A DNA stretch of 64,000 bases, taken from positions 103,159 to 167,158 of the forward strand of contig NZ_JBITIH010000018.1 in the NCBI RefSeq assembly GCF_044458865.1, written 5' to 3'. Source of the DNA: Micromonospora_G sp044458865 (GTDB lineage: Bacteria; Actinomycetota; Actinomycetes; Mycobacteriales; Micromonosporaceae). A program made the position numbers and the translations under genes. Shown here piece by piece: positions 23,543 through 32,342 of this stretch (the first letter of the stretch is position 1; each line of letters starts with the position of its first letter). Below the pieces are notes generated by a model that was given only the letters and a program-made list of their open reading frames with translations, did not search any database and was not told the origin of the DNA.

Positions 23543-26500
23543 GTGACCCGACCCCGACGCCACCGGCGGGCCGTCGCACTCCTCGCCGTGGCCGCCGTCG
23601 CCGTCAGCCTCACCGGACTGACCCCGAGCCCGGCACAGGCCGCGCCCACCGAACACATCGTCAACGGCACCTTCGACAGCGGCACCGCCCCCTGGTGGGC
23701 AACCGACAACCTCAGCCTCGCGGTGGTCGACGGCCGGCTCTGCGCCCAGGTCCCCGGCGGGCTGGCCAACCCCTGGGACGCCAGCCTCGGACACAACGGC
23801 ATCCCGCTGATCGACGGCGCCGGCTACACGCTCACGCTGCGCGCCTCGACCAGCGCCGAGGTCACCGTGAAAGCCAACGTGCAGCTCAACGAGGCGCCGT
23901 ACACCACAGTGCTGGCCCGGGACCTGTCGCTGCACCCCGCCAGCCAGAACCTCTCCTACGAGTTCACCGGCACCCTCGACGCCACCGACGGCACCCTCAC
24001 CTTCCAACTCGGCGGCAGCGCCCAGCCGTACACCTTCTGCCTCGACGACGTCTCGTTGACCAGCGACGGCTCCACCGACCCACCGGACGACCCGGCCGGA
24101 CCGGAACAGCTCGCCAACGGAGACTTCGCCAACGGCGCCGACGGCTGGTACTCGTACGGCACCACCAGCACCGGCGTACAGGACGGGCGGCTCTGCTCGG
24201 TCGTTCCCGGCGGGCTCACCAACCCCTGGGACGCCGGGGTGGGGCAGAACGACGTGCCACTGATCGCCGGGTCCACGTACACCCTCGCCTTCGACGCCTC
24301 GGCCACGCCCGGCGCCACGGTCCGCGCGGCGGTGCAGCTCGGCGCGGAACCGTACACCTCGTTCTTCGCGGCGGACCTGCCACTCGGCGCGGACCCGCAG
24401 CGCATCACCCGAACCTTCACCGCCACCGCCGACACCGAACTGGCCCAGGTCGCCTTCCAGGTCGGTGGCAACAGCACCGGTTACACCCTCTGCCTGGACA
24501 ACGTCTCCCTGCGCGGCGGCGAGGAGGAACCGCCGTACGTCCCGGAGACCGGCCCCCGGGTACGGGTGAACCAGATCGGCTACCTGCCGGGCGGCCCGAA
24601 GAACGCCACCATCGTCAGCCCGGCGACCGACCCGCTGCCCTGGCAGCTCAGATCCGCCACCGGCGCGGTGGTCGCCCAGGGGCTCGCCACCCCGCGCGGA
24701 ACCGACGCCGCCTCCGGGCAACGGGTCCAGAGTGTCGACTTCTCCGCCTACCGGACCGTCGGCACCGGCTACACCCTGGTCTCCGACGGCGAAACCAGCC
24801 ACCCGTTCGACATCTCCGGTGACATCTACCAGCGGCTCCGCTCCGACTCGCTCCAGTTCTTCTACATCCAGCGCAGCGGCATCGCCATCGACGGCGGCCT
24901 GGTCGGCGCGGAGTACGCCCGCCCCGCCGGTCACCTCGGCGTGGCCCCGAACCGGGGCGACACCGACGTGCCCTGCCAGCCCGGCGTCTGCGACTACCGA
25001 CTCGACGCCCGGGGCGGCTGGTACGACGCGGGCGACCACGGCAAGTACGTGGTCAACGGCGGCATCGCCACCTACCAGCTCCTGAACGCCTTCGAACGGA
25101 CCAAGACCGCACCCACCGCCGGACTCGGCGCCGGACTCGGCGACAACACCCTGCGGGTGCCCGAGCGCGGCAACGGGGTGCCCGACATCCTCGACGAGGC
25201 CCGCTGGGAGCTGGAGTTCCTGCTCCGGATGCAGGTGCCGGCGGGCAAGCCGAAGGCCGGCATGGCCCACCACAAGCTGCACGACCAGAACTGGACCGGG
25301 CTGCCGCTCGCCCCCGAGGACGACCCGCAGTTGCGGGAACTCCACCCGCCGTCGACCGCCGCGACGCTCAACCTGGCCGCGACCGCCGCCCAGTGCGCCC
25401 GGCTCTACGCCCCGTACGACCCGGCGTTCGCCACCCGGTGCGGCACCGCCGCCCGGACCGCGTACGCGGCGGCGAAGGCCAACCCCGCCGTCTACGCCAG
25501 TCCGACGGACGGCAACGGCGGTGGGGCGTACAGCGACGGTGACGTCAGCGACGAGTTCTACTGGGCCGCCGCCGAGTTGTACCTGAGCACCGGTGAGTCG
25601 GCCTACCTGGCCGACCTGACCGCCTCACCGCACCACACCGGCAACGTCTTCGACCCGAACGGTTTCGGTTGGGGCAGCACCGCCGCCCTCGGCCGGCTCG
25701 ACCTGGCGACCGTGCCGAGCGGTCTGGCGCCGCAGGAGCGGGACCGGATCCGGGCCTCGGTGGTCGGCGCCGCCGACGGTTATCTCACCACCCTCGCCGG
25801 CCAGGCGTACGGGCTGCCGATGCCGGGCGGGCCGGGCAGCTACTTCTGGGGCGCCAACAGCAACATCATCAACAACGCGGTGGTGCTCGCCACGGCGTAC
25901 GACCTGACCCGGAACGCCCGTTACCGCGACGGCGCGGTGCAGGGGATGGATTACATCTTCGGCCGCAACGCGCTGAACCAGTCGTACGTGACCGGCTGGG
26001 GCGAGCAGGCGTCCCGCAACCAGCACAGCCGGCTCTTCGGCAACCAGTACGACCCGTCCTCGCCGAACCCGCCGGCCGGCTCGATCGCCGGTGGCGCCAA
26101 CGCCGGCCTGGACGACCCGTTCGCGGCGAACCTGCTGGCCGGCTGCGCCCCGATGTTCTGCTACGTCGACGACATCGCCTCGTACGCGACCAACGAGGTG
26201 GCGATCAACTGGAACTCGGCGCTCGCCTGGATCGCCTCGTGGCTCGCCGACCAGGGTGCCGCCACCGCACCCCCGGCATCGAACTGCCGGGTCGGTTACG
26301 TCAACTACGGCGCCTGGCACGGTGGCGGTGGTTTCACCGCGCAGGTCACCATCACCAACACCGGCACCACGGCGATCAACGGCTGGACGGCCAGTTTCGC
26401 CTTCACCGGAGACCAGCGGCTGCGTGAGGCGTGGATGGCCCGGGTCAGCCAGTCCGGGGCGACCGTCACGGCACGGAACGAGACCTACAACGGTCGGATC

Positions 26501-26605
26501 GCTCCCGGCGGTACGGCCACCTTCGGCCTGAACGCCACCACCCCGACCGGTGGCGCCAACCCGGCTCCCGGCCTGTTCACGGTCAACGGGGTGGCCTGCA
26601 CCTGA
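23543..26605 (+). CDS. Secreted GH9 cellulase with CBM4/9, Ig-like and CBM2 modules
   Basis: 1020 residues. A Sec signal peptide (about 1-33, ending PSPAQA/AP) is followed by two CBM4/9-type modules (about 37-175 and 188-330, each opening with N-G-x-F: VNGTFDSG, ANGDFANG), a cellulase N-terminal Ig-like domain (about 338-425, RVRVNQIGYLPGG), the GH9 catalytic domain (about 425-905) and a C-terminal CBM2 (about 914-1020, starting CRVGYVNYGAWHGG and ending NGVACT). The catalytic GH9 residues are present: the base Asp pair in GGWYDAGDHGKY (about 490) and the acid Glu in TNEVAINWNSALAW (about 883). Probable processive or endo-acting cellulase on insoluble cellulose. GGAAGGA precedes the GTG; expression is probably under CebR. 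Confidence 0.96.
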   Translation: MTRPRRHRRAVALLAVAAVAVSLTGLTPSPAQAAPTEHIVNGTFDSGTAPWWATDNLSLAVVDGRLCAQVPGGLANPWDASLGHNGIPLIDGAGYTLTLRASTSAEVTVKANVQLNEAPYTTVLARDLSLHPASQNLSYEFTGTLDATDGTLTFQLGGSAQPYTFCLDDVSLTSDGSTDPPDDPAGPEQLANGDFANGADGWYSYGTTSTGVQDGRLCSVVPGGLTNPWDAGVGQNDVPLIAGSTYTLAFDASATPGATVRAAVQLGAEPYTSFFAADLPLGADPQRITRTFTATADTELAQVAFQVGGNSTGYTLCLDNVSLRGGEEEPPYVPETGPRVRVNQIGYLPGGPKNATIVSPATDPLPWQLRSATGAVVAQGLATPRGTDAASGQRVQSVDFSAYRTVGTGYTLVSDGETSHPFDISGDIYQRLRSDSLQFFYIQRSGIAIDGGLVGAEYARPAGHLGVAPNRGDTDVPCQPGVCDYRLDARGGWYDAGDHGKYVVNGGIATYQLLNAFERTKTAPTAGLGAGLGDNTLRVPERGNGVPDILDEARWELEFLLRMQVPAGKPKAGMAHHKLHDQNWTGLPLAPEDDPQLRELHPPSTAATLNLAATAAQCARLYAPYDPAFATRCGTAARTAYAAAKANPAVYASPTDGNGGGAYSDGDVSDEFYWAAAELYLSTGESAYLADLTASPHHTGNVFDPNGFGWGSTAALGRLDLATVPSGLAPQERDRIRASVVGAADGYLTTLAGQAYGLPMPGGPGSYFWGANSNIINNAVVLATAYDLTRNARYRDGAVQGMDYIFGRNALNQSYVTGWGEQASRNQHSRLFGNQYDPSSPNPPAGSIAGGANAGLDDPFAANLLAGCAPMFCYVDDIASYATNEVAINWNSALAWIASWLADQGAATAPPASNCRVGYVNYGAWHGGGGFTAQVTITNTGTTAINGWTASFAFTGDQRLREAWMARVSQSGATVTARNETYNGRIAPGGTATFGLNATTPTGGANPAPGLFTVNGVACT

Positions 26606-26640
26606 GCGGCGGGGCCTTCGGCGTAGGGCCCGGCCCCACC

Positions 26641-26680
26641 GTGGCCGACCGCCATCATCGGCGAGATGGCGGTCGGCCAC
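26641..26680 (+). terminator. Hairpin terminator after cellulase gene
   Basis: Perfect 16-bp stem, GTGGCCGACCGCCATC at 26641-26656 and its complement at 26665-26680, with an 8-base loop. It begins 36 bases after the cellulase stop codon. Confidence 0.85.
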
Positions 26681-26714
26681 CACCAAAGCAGCGAGCGGCG
26701 ATCCCACCTCGCCA

Positions 26715-26808
26715 CATCCAGCCGAGACGACGCTGAGCCGGACGACATCCAGCCGAGACGACGCTGAGCCGGACGACATCCAGCCGGAACGACATCCAGC
26801 CGGGACGG
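26715..26808. repeat. Tandem repeat array, 15-16 bp period
   Basis: Two 31-bp units (26715-26745 and 26746-26776) of the form catccagccgagacga plus cgctgagccggacga, followed by two shorter 16-bp units (26777-26792, 26793-26808). It lies in the 258-base gap between the cellulase terminator and the M43 protease gene. No spacers, so not CRISPR. Possible protein-binding array or plain tandem duplication. Confidence 0.85.
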
Positions 26809-26863
26809 CGGAAACGGACGGGAATCGGTACCCGGAAACCGGTAACGGGTCCACACTCGGGAC

Positions 26864-27802
26864 ATGACGGTGACGAGGGACGGGGCGGTGCTGCGGAACT
26901 GGTGCGGGACCATGCCGGTACACCGCCGGCTGCTGGACACCCGGGAGGAGTACGCCAGCACCGCCGCCGAGATCGAGAACTTCACCTTCCACCAGTGCCG
27001 GCGCGGGCGTTCCCGACTCGACCAGGTGGTACGGATCCCGGTGGTGGCGCACGTGCTCTGGCGCGACGAGACACAGAACGTCGACGACGAGCAGATCCAC
27101 AGTCAGATTGCCGTACTCAACGCCGACTTCCGCCGGCTCAACGAGGACATCTCCGCCGTACCCGAGGTGTGGCGGGCGGTGGCTGCCGACGCCCGGGTGG
27201 AGTTCTTTCTCGCCGAAACCGACCCGGCCGGCGCACCGACCAGCGGCATCACCCGTACCCGGACCGAGGTGGCCGCGTTCTCCTCGGAGGACGACGCGGT
27301 CAAGGCGGTCGCGACCGGCGGCGCCGACCCGTGGCCGGCCGACCGGTACCTGAACATGTGGGTCTGCCAACTGGCCGGCGGGGTGCTCGGCTACGCCCAG
27401 TTCCCCGGCGGTCCGGCGGCGACCGACGGGATCGTACTGCTGCACTCCGCGTTCGGCACCAACGGCACCGCCGTCGCGCCCTTCGACGGCGGCCGGACCT
27501 GCACCCACGAGGTCGGCCACTGGCTCAACCTGCGGCACATCTGGGGCGACGACGGGGACGGTTGCGGGGGCGACGACTTCGTCGCCGACACCCCGAACCA
27601 GGCCGGGCCGAACTACGGCCGGCCCACTTTTCCGACCGTGAGCTGCGAAAACGGGCCCGATGGGGACATGTTCATGAACTTTATGGATTACACCGACGAC
27701 GATGCCATGGTGATGTTCACCGCCGGACAGGCCGCGCGCATGGCCGCCGCCCTGGCCGGTCCACGGGCCGCCCTGGCCGCCGGCGCCACCCTGACCCGAT
27801 GA
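26864..27802 (+). CDS. M43-type (pappalysin-like) zinc metalloprotease
   Basis: 312 residues. The zinc motif HEVGHWLNLRHIWGD (first His at residue 215) with three His ligands and the catalytic Glu, and the Met-turn segment FMNFMDYTDDDAMVMF, are diagnostic of the M43 family of metzincins. The N-terminal half has the usual IPVVAHVLWRDETQNVDDEQ start of the domain. Unlike most M43 proteases there is no signal peptide in the frame from this ATG; residues 1-55 (MTVTRDGAVLRNWCG onward) are hydrophilic. It is coupled by ATGA to the small gene that follows. Substrate unknown. Confidence 0.88.
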   Translation: MTVTRDGAVLRNWCGTMPVHRRLLDTREEYASTAAEIENFTFHQCRRGRSRLDQVVRIPVVAHVLWRDETQNVDDEQIHSQIAVLNADFRRLNEDISAVPEVWRAVAADARVEFFLAETDPAGAPTSGITRTRTEVAAFSSEDDAVKAVATGGADPWPADRYLNMWVCQLAGGVLGYAQFPGGPAATDGIVLLHSAFGTNGTAVAPFDGGRTCTHEVGHWLNLRHIWGDDGDGCGGDDFVADTPNQAGPNYGRPTFPTVSCENGPDGDMFMNFMDYTDDDAMVMFTAGQAARMAAALAGPRAALAAGATLTR

Positions 27803-28134
27803 GCGGACCAGGGCCCGAGCAGCCGCCGGAGGCGCTCTTCCGCCGCTGGGTGCACGTACGCGAAGAGGACGACGCGGGGGTACGGGTCTACCGTCCCGCC
27901 GACCGGCCGCTCCCCCCGGCCCGGGGCCGGGACGGGATCGAGTTCCGGCCGGACGGCACCTTTGTCGACTACCAGCCGGGGCCCGCCGACGCACCGGGTC
28001 GCCGACCCGGCGAGTGGCGTACGGACGCCGACGACCGGTTACGGCTGACCGGACCGGCCGGGCGGGGCAGCACCCTCTTCCACCTGGTCGCGGTCGACGA
28101 GGATGTGCTGCGGTTGCGGCCCCTGCGCGAGTGA
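27799..28134 (+). CDS. Small conserved hypothetical protein coupled to the M43 protease
   Basis: 111 residues, not recognised with certainty. The pattern EFRPDGTFVDYQPGPADA, then GEWRTDADDRLRLTG and LFHLVAVDEDVLRLRPL resembles a small lipocalin-like or META-like beta-barrel (inference). The start overlaps the protease stop (ATGA at 27799-27802), so the two are translated together. It could be an intracellular partner or inhibitor of the protease. It ends four bases before the convergent zinc-finger gene. Confidence 0.7.
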   Translation: MSGPGPEQPPEALFRRWVHVREEDDAGVRVYRPADRPLPPARGRDGIEFRPDGTFVDYQPGPADAPGRRPGEWRTDADDRLRLTGPAGRGSTLFHLVAVDEDVLRLRPLRE

Positions 28135-28138
28135 GCCC

Positions 28139-28396
28139 TCAGCCGACCTGCTCGTCGGTGTAGCACCAACGCCAGGACTCGCCGGGCTGGAACGACTGGA
28201 TCACCGGGTGGGTGGTGCTGTGGAAGTGGGCGGTGGCGTGCCGGCGCGGTGACGAGTCGCAGCAGCTCACCCGGCCACAGCTCAGGCAGAGCCGCAGGTG
28301 CACCCAGTCGTCGTGACCGCTCTCCAGACAGTCCTGGCACCCGTCGGTGCTCTGCGGTTCCGGTTGATTGGCTCCTGCCAGATGTTCGCAGCTCAT
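28139..28396 (-). CDS. UBP-type zinc finger protein
   Basis: 85 residues made almost entirely of one ZnF-UBP domain: CQDCLESGHDDWVHLRLCLS, CGRVSCCDSSPRRHATAHFH and HPVIQSFQPGESWRWCYTD. Zinc-ligand Cys and His residues are in place. In eukaryotes this fold binds the ubiquitin C-terminus; in actinobacteria the partner is unknown. The ATG overlaps the antiporter stop by four bases (ATGA), so it is coupled to a Na+/H+ antiporter. Confidence 0.9.
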   Translation of the reverse strand: MSCEHLAGANQPEPQSTDGCQDCLESGHDDWVHLRLCLSCGRVSCCDSSPRRHATAHFHSTTHPVIQSFQPGESWRWCYTDEQVG

Positions 28397-29964
28397 CGCT
28401 GTCCCTCCCGCCGCAACAACGACTCTTCCAGATCCAGATCCCGGTACGCCCGCACGAGCACCTCCTCGGTGATCCGCCCCTCGTCACGGGCGACCCGGAA
28501 CACCTCGCGCTCGGCGTCGATCATCTCCTGCCGCAGCCGACCGTACGCCTGCGACGGGGTCTCCCGCGCGTCGCCCCCCAGCCGCTCCCAGGCACTGTTG
28601 GCACGCTCCTCGACCACCAGGCGGAGCCGTTCCACCACGGCCGGTGGGGCGCCGTCGGCCGCCGCCTCCAGCCGTTCCCGGGCGGCCCGGCCCGCCTGCT
28701 GCTGGACCGCCGCCTCGTCGAGCGCGTCCTTGACCGGGTCGTCGGGCGAGAGCCGCAGCCGCCGGGCCACCATCGGCAGGGTGGCGCCCTGGAGCCCCAG
28801 GGTCACCACGATCACCGCGAAGGCGAGCCAGACGAAGAGGTCGCGGGGGTACGCCAGGCCGTCACCGGGTATCGGCAGCGCGAGCGCCGCGCCCAGGGTG
28901 ACCACGCCCCGCATACCGGCCCAGGAGATGATCGCCGAGACCCGCGCCGGCAGTGCCGTACCCCGCTCGCGGACCCGTGGCACCAGCCGCACGAGCAGGC
29001 TGGCCGGGAAGATCCAGAGGAACCGGGTAACGAAGACGGTGGCGAGTACGGCGGCGGTGACCAGCAGCATCGTGCCGATCTCGGTGTCCAGCCGGGTCAG
29101 CAGGTCCCGCAGTTGGAGCCCGACCAGCAGGAAGACCAGTCCCTCCAGCAGGAACGTGACCAGTCGCCAGAACGCCATCGTCTGCAACCGGGAGCCGGCG
29201 GAGAGCAGCACCGGCAACTTGTGTCCGAGTGCCAGCCCGACCACCACCACGGCCACCACTCCGGAGGCGTGCAACTCCTCCGCGGCGAAGACCACCACGA
29301 AGGGGGTGAGCAGCGACAGCGTGTTGTCGAGCAGCGGGTCCTTGATCCTCTTGTGCAGGAAGCCGATGACGACCGCACCGACCACGCCGACCAGCAGCCC
29401 GCCGCCGGCCGTGATCAGCACCTGGCCCGCGACACCCCAGGCGTCGAGCCCGCTGCCGACCGCCGCGAGGGTGGCCACCCGCAGCAGCACCAGCGCGGTC
29501 GCGTCGTTGACCAGGCTTTCACCCTCCAGAATGGTCACCACCCGGCGAGGTAGACCGATCCGGCGCGCGACCGCGGTGGCGGCGACCGCGTCCGGCGGCG
29601 CGACCACCGCGCCGAAGGCGAGGCAGATCGCCAACGGTACGTCCGGCAGCACCGCGTGCACGACGAAGCCGACCAGAACCGCGGTGAAGAGAACCAGGCC
29701 GACGGCGAGCAGCAGGATCGGCCGGAGGTTGTACCTGAACGCCGGCACGGAGGTCTGGATCGCGGCGACGTACAGCAGCGGGGGCAGGATGCCGACCAGC
29801 ACCAGTTCGGGGTCCAGTCGCACCAGCGGGAAACCGGGTACGAACGAGAGCACCACCCCGACGACAAGCAGCACAATCGGCGCGAGCAGGCCGAATCGGC
29901 GCGCCAGGGCGGCGCCCAGCGTCGCGATCGCCAGGAACAGCACGACCTCGAAGAGTGGCTCCAT
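28393..29964 (-). CDS. Na+/H+ antiporter, CPA1 family
   Basis: 523 residues: about 12 transmembrane segments in residues 1-400, then a helical cytoplasmic tail (VERLRLVVEERANSAWERLG). CPA1 landmarks are present: LPPLLYVAAIQT, FGAVVAPPDAVAATAVARR and GESLVNDATALVLL with the transport-site Asp (ND), and SAIISWAGMRGVVTLGAALA. Exchanges cytoplasmic Na+ (or K+) for external H+, for pH and salt homeostasis. The ATG at 29962-29964 begins at MEPLFEVVLFLA, the standard first helix. Operon with the UBP zinc-finger gene. Confidence 0.94.
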   Translation of the reverse strand: MEPLFEVVLFLAIATLGAALARRFGLLAPIVLLVVGVVLSFVPGFPLVRLDPELVLVGILPPLLYVAAIQTSVPAFRYNLRPILLLAVGLVLFTAVLVGFVVHAVLPDVPLAICLAFGAVVAPPDAVAATAVARRIGLPRRVVTILEGESLVNDATALVLLRVATLAAVGSGLDAWGVAGQVLITAGGGLLVGVVGAVVIGFLHKRIKDPLLDNTLSLLTPFVVVFAAEELHASGVVAVVVVGLALGHKLPVLLSAGSRLQTMAFWRLVTFLLEGLVFLLVGLQLRDLLTRLDTEIGTMLLVTAAVLATVFVTRFLWIFPASLLVRLVPRVRERGTALPARVSAIISWAGMRGVVTLGAALALPIPGDGLAYPRDLFVWLAFAVIVVTLGLQGATLPMVARRLRLSPDDPVKDALDEAAVQQQAGRAARERLEAAADGAPPAVVERLRLVVEERANSAWERLGGDARETPSQAYGRLRQEMIDAEREVFRVARDEGRITEEVLVRAYRDLDLEESLLRREGQR

Positions 29965-30041
29965 GCGGCACAGCCTAGGGGCGCCCGTTTCCGGCCCGAA
30001 CGCGTGCGCCCCGGGGCGCGGCCGGAGCCGCAGTCGGCCCG

Positions 30042-31454
30042 CTACTCGCTGTGTGAGCCGGCGCCGCCGGTCGCCAGGCCCTCGCCCATCCAGACGGTCT
30101 TGGTGTTGCAGAACTCCCGGATGCCGTACGCGGAGAGTTCCCGACCGTACCCGGAGTTCTTCACCCCACCGAAGGGCAGTTCGGGGTAGGAGGTGGTCAT
30201 CCCGTTGATGAAGACACTGCCGGCGTCGAGGTCGGTGGCGAACCGCTCCTGCTCGTCCGCGTCCCGGGTCCAGGCGTTCGAGCCGAGGCCGAAGTTGGTG
30301 CCGTTCGCCAGCTCGATCGCCTGCTCGTACGAGTCGACCCGGAACAGGCCGGCGACCGGGCCGAACACCTCCTCGGACCAGATCCGCATGGTCGGGTTGA
30401 GGTCGGTGATGACGGTCGGCGGGTAGTACCACCCGGCGCCGTCCGGACGCTGCCCACCGCAGAGCACCCGGGCACCCTTGCGGACCGCGTCGTCGACCTG
30501 CTCCTCGATGTCGATCCGTCCCTGCTCGGTGGCGAGCGGGCCGATGTCGGTCGCCGGGTCCATCGGGTCGCCCACCGTCAGCGCGTCCATCCGGGATGCG
30601 AACGCCTCGGCGAAGGCGTCGAAGACGTCGGTGTGGACGATGAAGCGTTTGGCGGCGATGCAGGACTGGCCGTTGTTCTGGCAGCGGGCGGTGGTGGCGA
30701 CCTCGGCGGCCCGTTCGATGTCGGCCGAGGGCATCACCACGAACGGGTCGCTGCCGCCCAGTTCCAGTACCGTCTTCTTGATTTCCTGACCGGCGATCCG
30801 GGCCACCGCCCGGCCAGCCCGCTCGCTGCCGGTGAGGGTGGCGGCGCGGACCCGTGGGTCGGCCAGCACCCGTTCGACCACCTCGGCGCCGACCAGCAGG
30901 CTCTGGAACGCGCCAACCGGAAAGCCCGCCCGAGCGAACAGTTCGCCCAGGTAGAGCGCACTCTGCGGGACGTTGGACGCGTGCTTGAGCAGGCCGACGT
31001 TGCCGGCCATCAGGGCCGGGGCGGCGAACCGCACCACCTGCCAGAGCGGAAAGTTCCACGGCATCACCGCCAGCACCGCACCGAGCGGTTGGTAGCGGGT
31101 GAAGGCCCGGGTGGCGCCGACCGCCTTCGCGTCGGCCGGCTCGTCGGCGAGGAAGCCCTCGGCCTGGGTGGCGTAGAAGCGGCAGGCGGCGGCGCACTTG
31201 GCGACCTCGGCGCGAGCCGAGACGAAGGTCTTGCCCATCTCGATGGTCATCAGGCGGGCGAGTTCGTCGCATTCGCGTAGCAGCAGGTCGGCGGCGGCGT
31301 TCATCCAGCGGGCACGCTCGGCGAAGGTGGTGCGGCGCAGCGTACGGAACGCCTCGTCGGCCCGGCCGATCGCCGCGTCGACCTGTTCCGGCGACATCGG
31401 GTCGTAGGTCTTGAGCACCTGTCCGGTGGCCGGATTGATGGTGGCGATCGACAT
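30042..31454 (-). CDS. NAD(P)-dependent succinate-semialdehyde dehydrogenase
   Basis: 470 residues of the aldehyde dehydrogenase superfamily, most like the SSADH (GabD1) group. Catalytic Glu lies in VLELGGSDPFVV, the nucleophile Cys in CQNNGQSCIAAKRFI, the cofactor and oxyanion Asn in MPWNFPLWQVVRFA, and FGLGSNAW and SGYGRELSAYGIREF complete the core. Oxidises succinic semialdehyde to succinate (GABA shunt or a bypass of the TCA cycle). The ATG at 31452-31454 gives the normal N-terminus (ATINPATGQVLKTYD). Upstream on the same strand, 14 bases away, is a small membrane protein gene. Confidence 0.9.
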   Translation of the reverse strand: MSIATINPATGQVLKTYDPMSPEQVDAAIGRADEAFRTLRRTTFAERARWMNAAADLLLRECDELARLMTIEMGKTFVSARAEVAKCAAACRFYATQAEGFLADEPADAKAVGATRAFTRYQPLGAVLAVMPWNFPLWQVVRFAAPALMAGNVGLLKHASNVPQSALYLGELFARAGFPVGAFQSLLVGAEVVERVLADPRVRAATLTGSERAGRAVARIAGQEIKKTVLELGGSDPFVVMPSADIERAAEVATTARCQNNGQSCIAAKRFIVHTDVFDAFAEAFASRMDALTVGDPMDPATDIGPLATEQGRIDIEEQVDDAVRKGARVLCGGQRPDGAGWYYPPTVITDLNPTMRIWSEEVFGPVAGLFRVDSYEQAIELANGTNFGLGSNAWTRDADEQERFATDLDAGSVFINGMTTSYPELPFGGVKNSGYGRELSAYGIREFCNTKTVWMGEGLATGGAGSHSE

Positions 31455-31468
31455 GTCGTACCCCTTGC

Positions 31469-31738
31469 TTACTCGAAGAGCGAGTGGTGCGTACCGGGTG
31501 GTTCCTCGCGGCGGCGGGCGGCCCGCCGGCGCATGATGATCACCAGGTCGACGACGGCCACGGCGGCGAGCACGAAGAGGATCACCGCGGGCATCCAGTG
31601 CCCGGTGAGCGCCACCAGCACCCCCAGTCCCACGGAGATCACCAGCCCGAACGAGGCTAGTACCAGCCGGAGGTTGAGCGCACTGTACGGGTGCCCTACC
31701 GTCCCTTTCGCCCTGGAGGGCTGTGATTTTCCGGCCAT
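31469..31738 (-). CDS. Small two-helix membrane protein (DUF6343-like)
   Basis: 89 residues with two hydrophobic segments (VLASFGLVISVGLGVLVAL and AVILFVLAAVAVVDLVIIM) separated by a short TGHWMP turn and followed by a basic RRRAARRR stop-transfer. The HPYSALNLRLVLA segment before the first helix resembles DUF6343 proteins of actinobacteria, a tentative match. The end is 14 bases before the dehydrogenase start, so they may be co-transcribed. Function unknown. Confidence 0.75.
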   Translation of the reverse strand: MAGKSQPSRAKGTVGHPYSALNLRLVLASFGLVISVGLGVLVALTGHWMPAVILFVLAAVAVVDLVIIMRRRAARRREEPPGTHHSLFE

Positions 31739-31840
31739 CTGGTCGAACTACCCGACTGTTGAGCCGGCTAACCTGCCGCGCCCGCCCCCGACACCGCCGT
31801 TCCGGTTGCCCCACGCCTCCGGCCGGGGTAAAACAAGATC

Positions 31841-32266
31841 ATGACGATCAATGCAGTGATTCCAGAAACCCATCTCGACCTCCTCGAACGCCCGCTTTTC
31901 AGCCATCTCTCCACGATCCGCCCGGACGGTTCGCCACAGAGCAGCGTGATGTGGTTCGTCTGGGACGGCGAGCGCATCCGGATGACCCACACCAGCGGGC
32001 GGCAGAAGTTCCGCAACCTGCGGCACGAGCCCCGGGTCGCGCTCTCCATCTCCGACCCGCAGGACGAATACCGTTTCCTGGAGGTCCGTGGTGTCGTGGA
32101 GAGCATCGACCCCGACGACGAGAAGGGCTCGTTCTACCGGTCCCTCCAGGAGCGGTACGACAACATCTACCCGATCACCGATGCCGACGTACGGGTCGTC
32201 ATCACGATCCGGCCGACGGCGTTCGTATCGGTGACCGGTGGCGCGATCCAGGAGCGCGCCCGCTGA
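31841..32266 (+). CDS. PPOX-class, probably F420-dependent oxidoreductase
   Basis: 141-residue split-barrel flavin/deazaflavin reductase: LLERPLFSHLSTIRPDGSPQ, SSVMWFVWDGERIRMT and RKFRNL-like segments define the PPOX class (Rv1155-like group). Actinobacterial members of this shape generally bind coenzyme F420, used to reduce or repair a wide range of substrates. Full-length; the ATG follows a GGGGTAA. Substrate unknown. The divergent neighbour is the small membrane protein gene, with about 100 bases between. Confidence 0.88.
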   Translation: MTINAVIPETHLDLLERPLFSHLSTIRPDGSPQSSVMWFVWDGERIRMTHTSGRQKFRNLRHEPRVALSISDPQDEYRFLEVRGVVESIDPDDEKGSFYRSLQERYDNIYPITDADVRVVITIRPTAFVSVTGGAIQERAR

Positions 32267-32342
32267 CCGACCTGTTCCGCGTGGGACGGCATCAGCGTAG
32301 AGTTACCGCACCCGTGCATTCCGCTGAGAAACGGGGGGACGA

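Noticed and set aside
26715..26808. Considered as a CRISPR-like array because of the 31-bp unit length.
   Set aside because: No unique spacers; the units abut and shrink to 16 bp.
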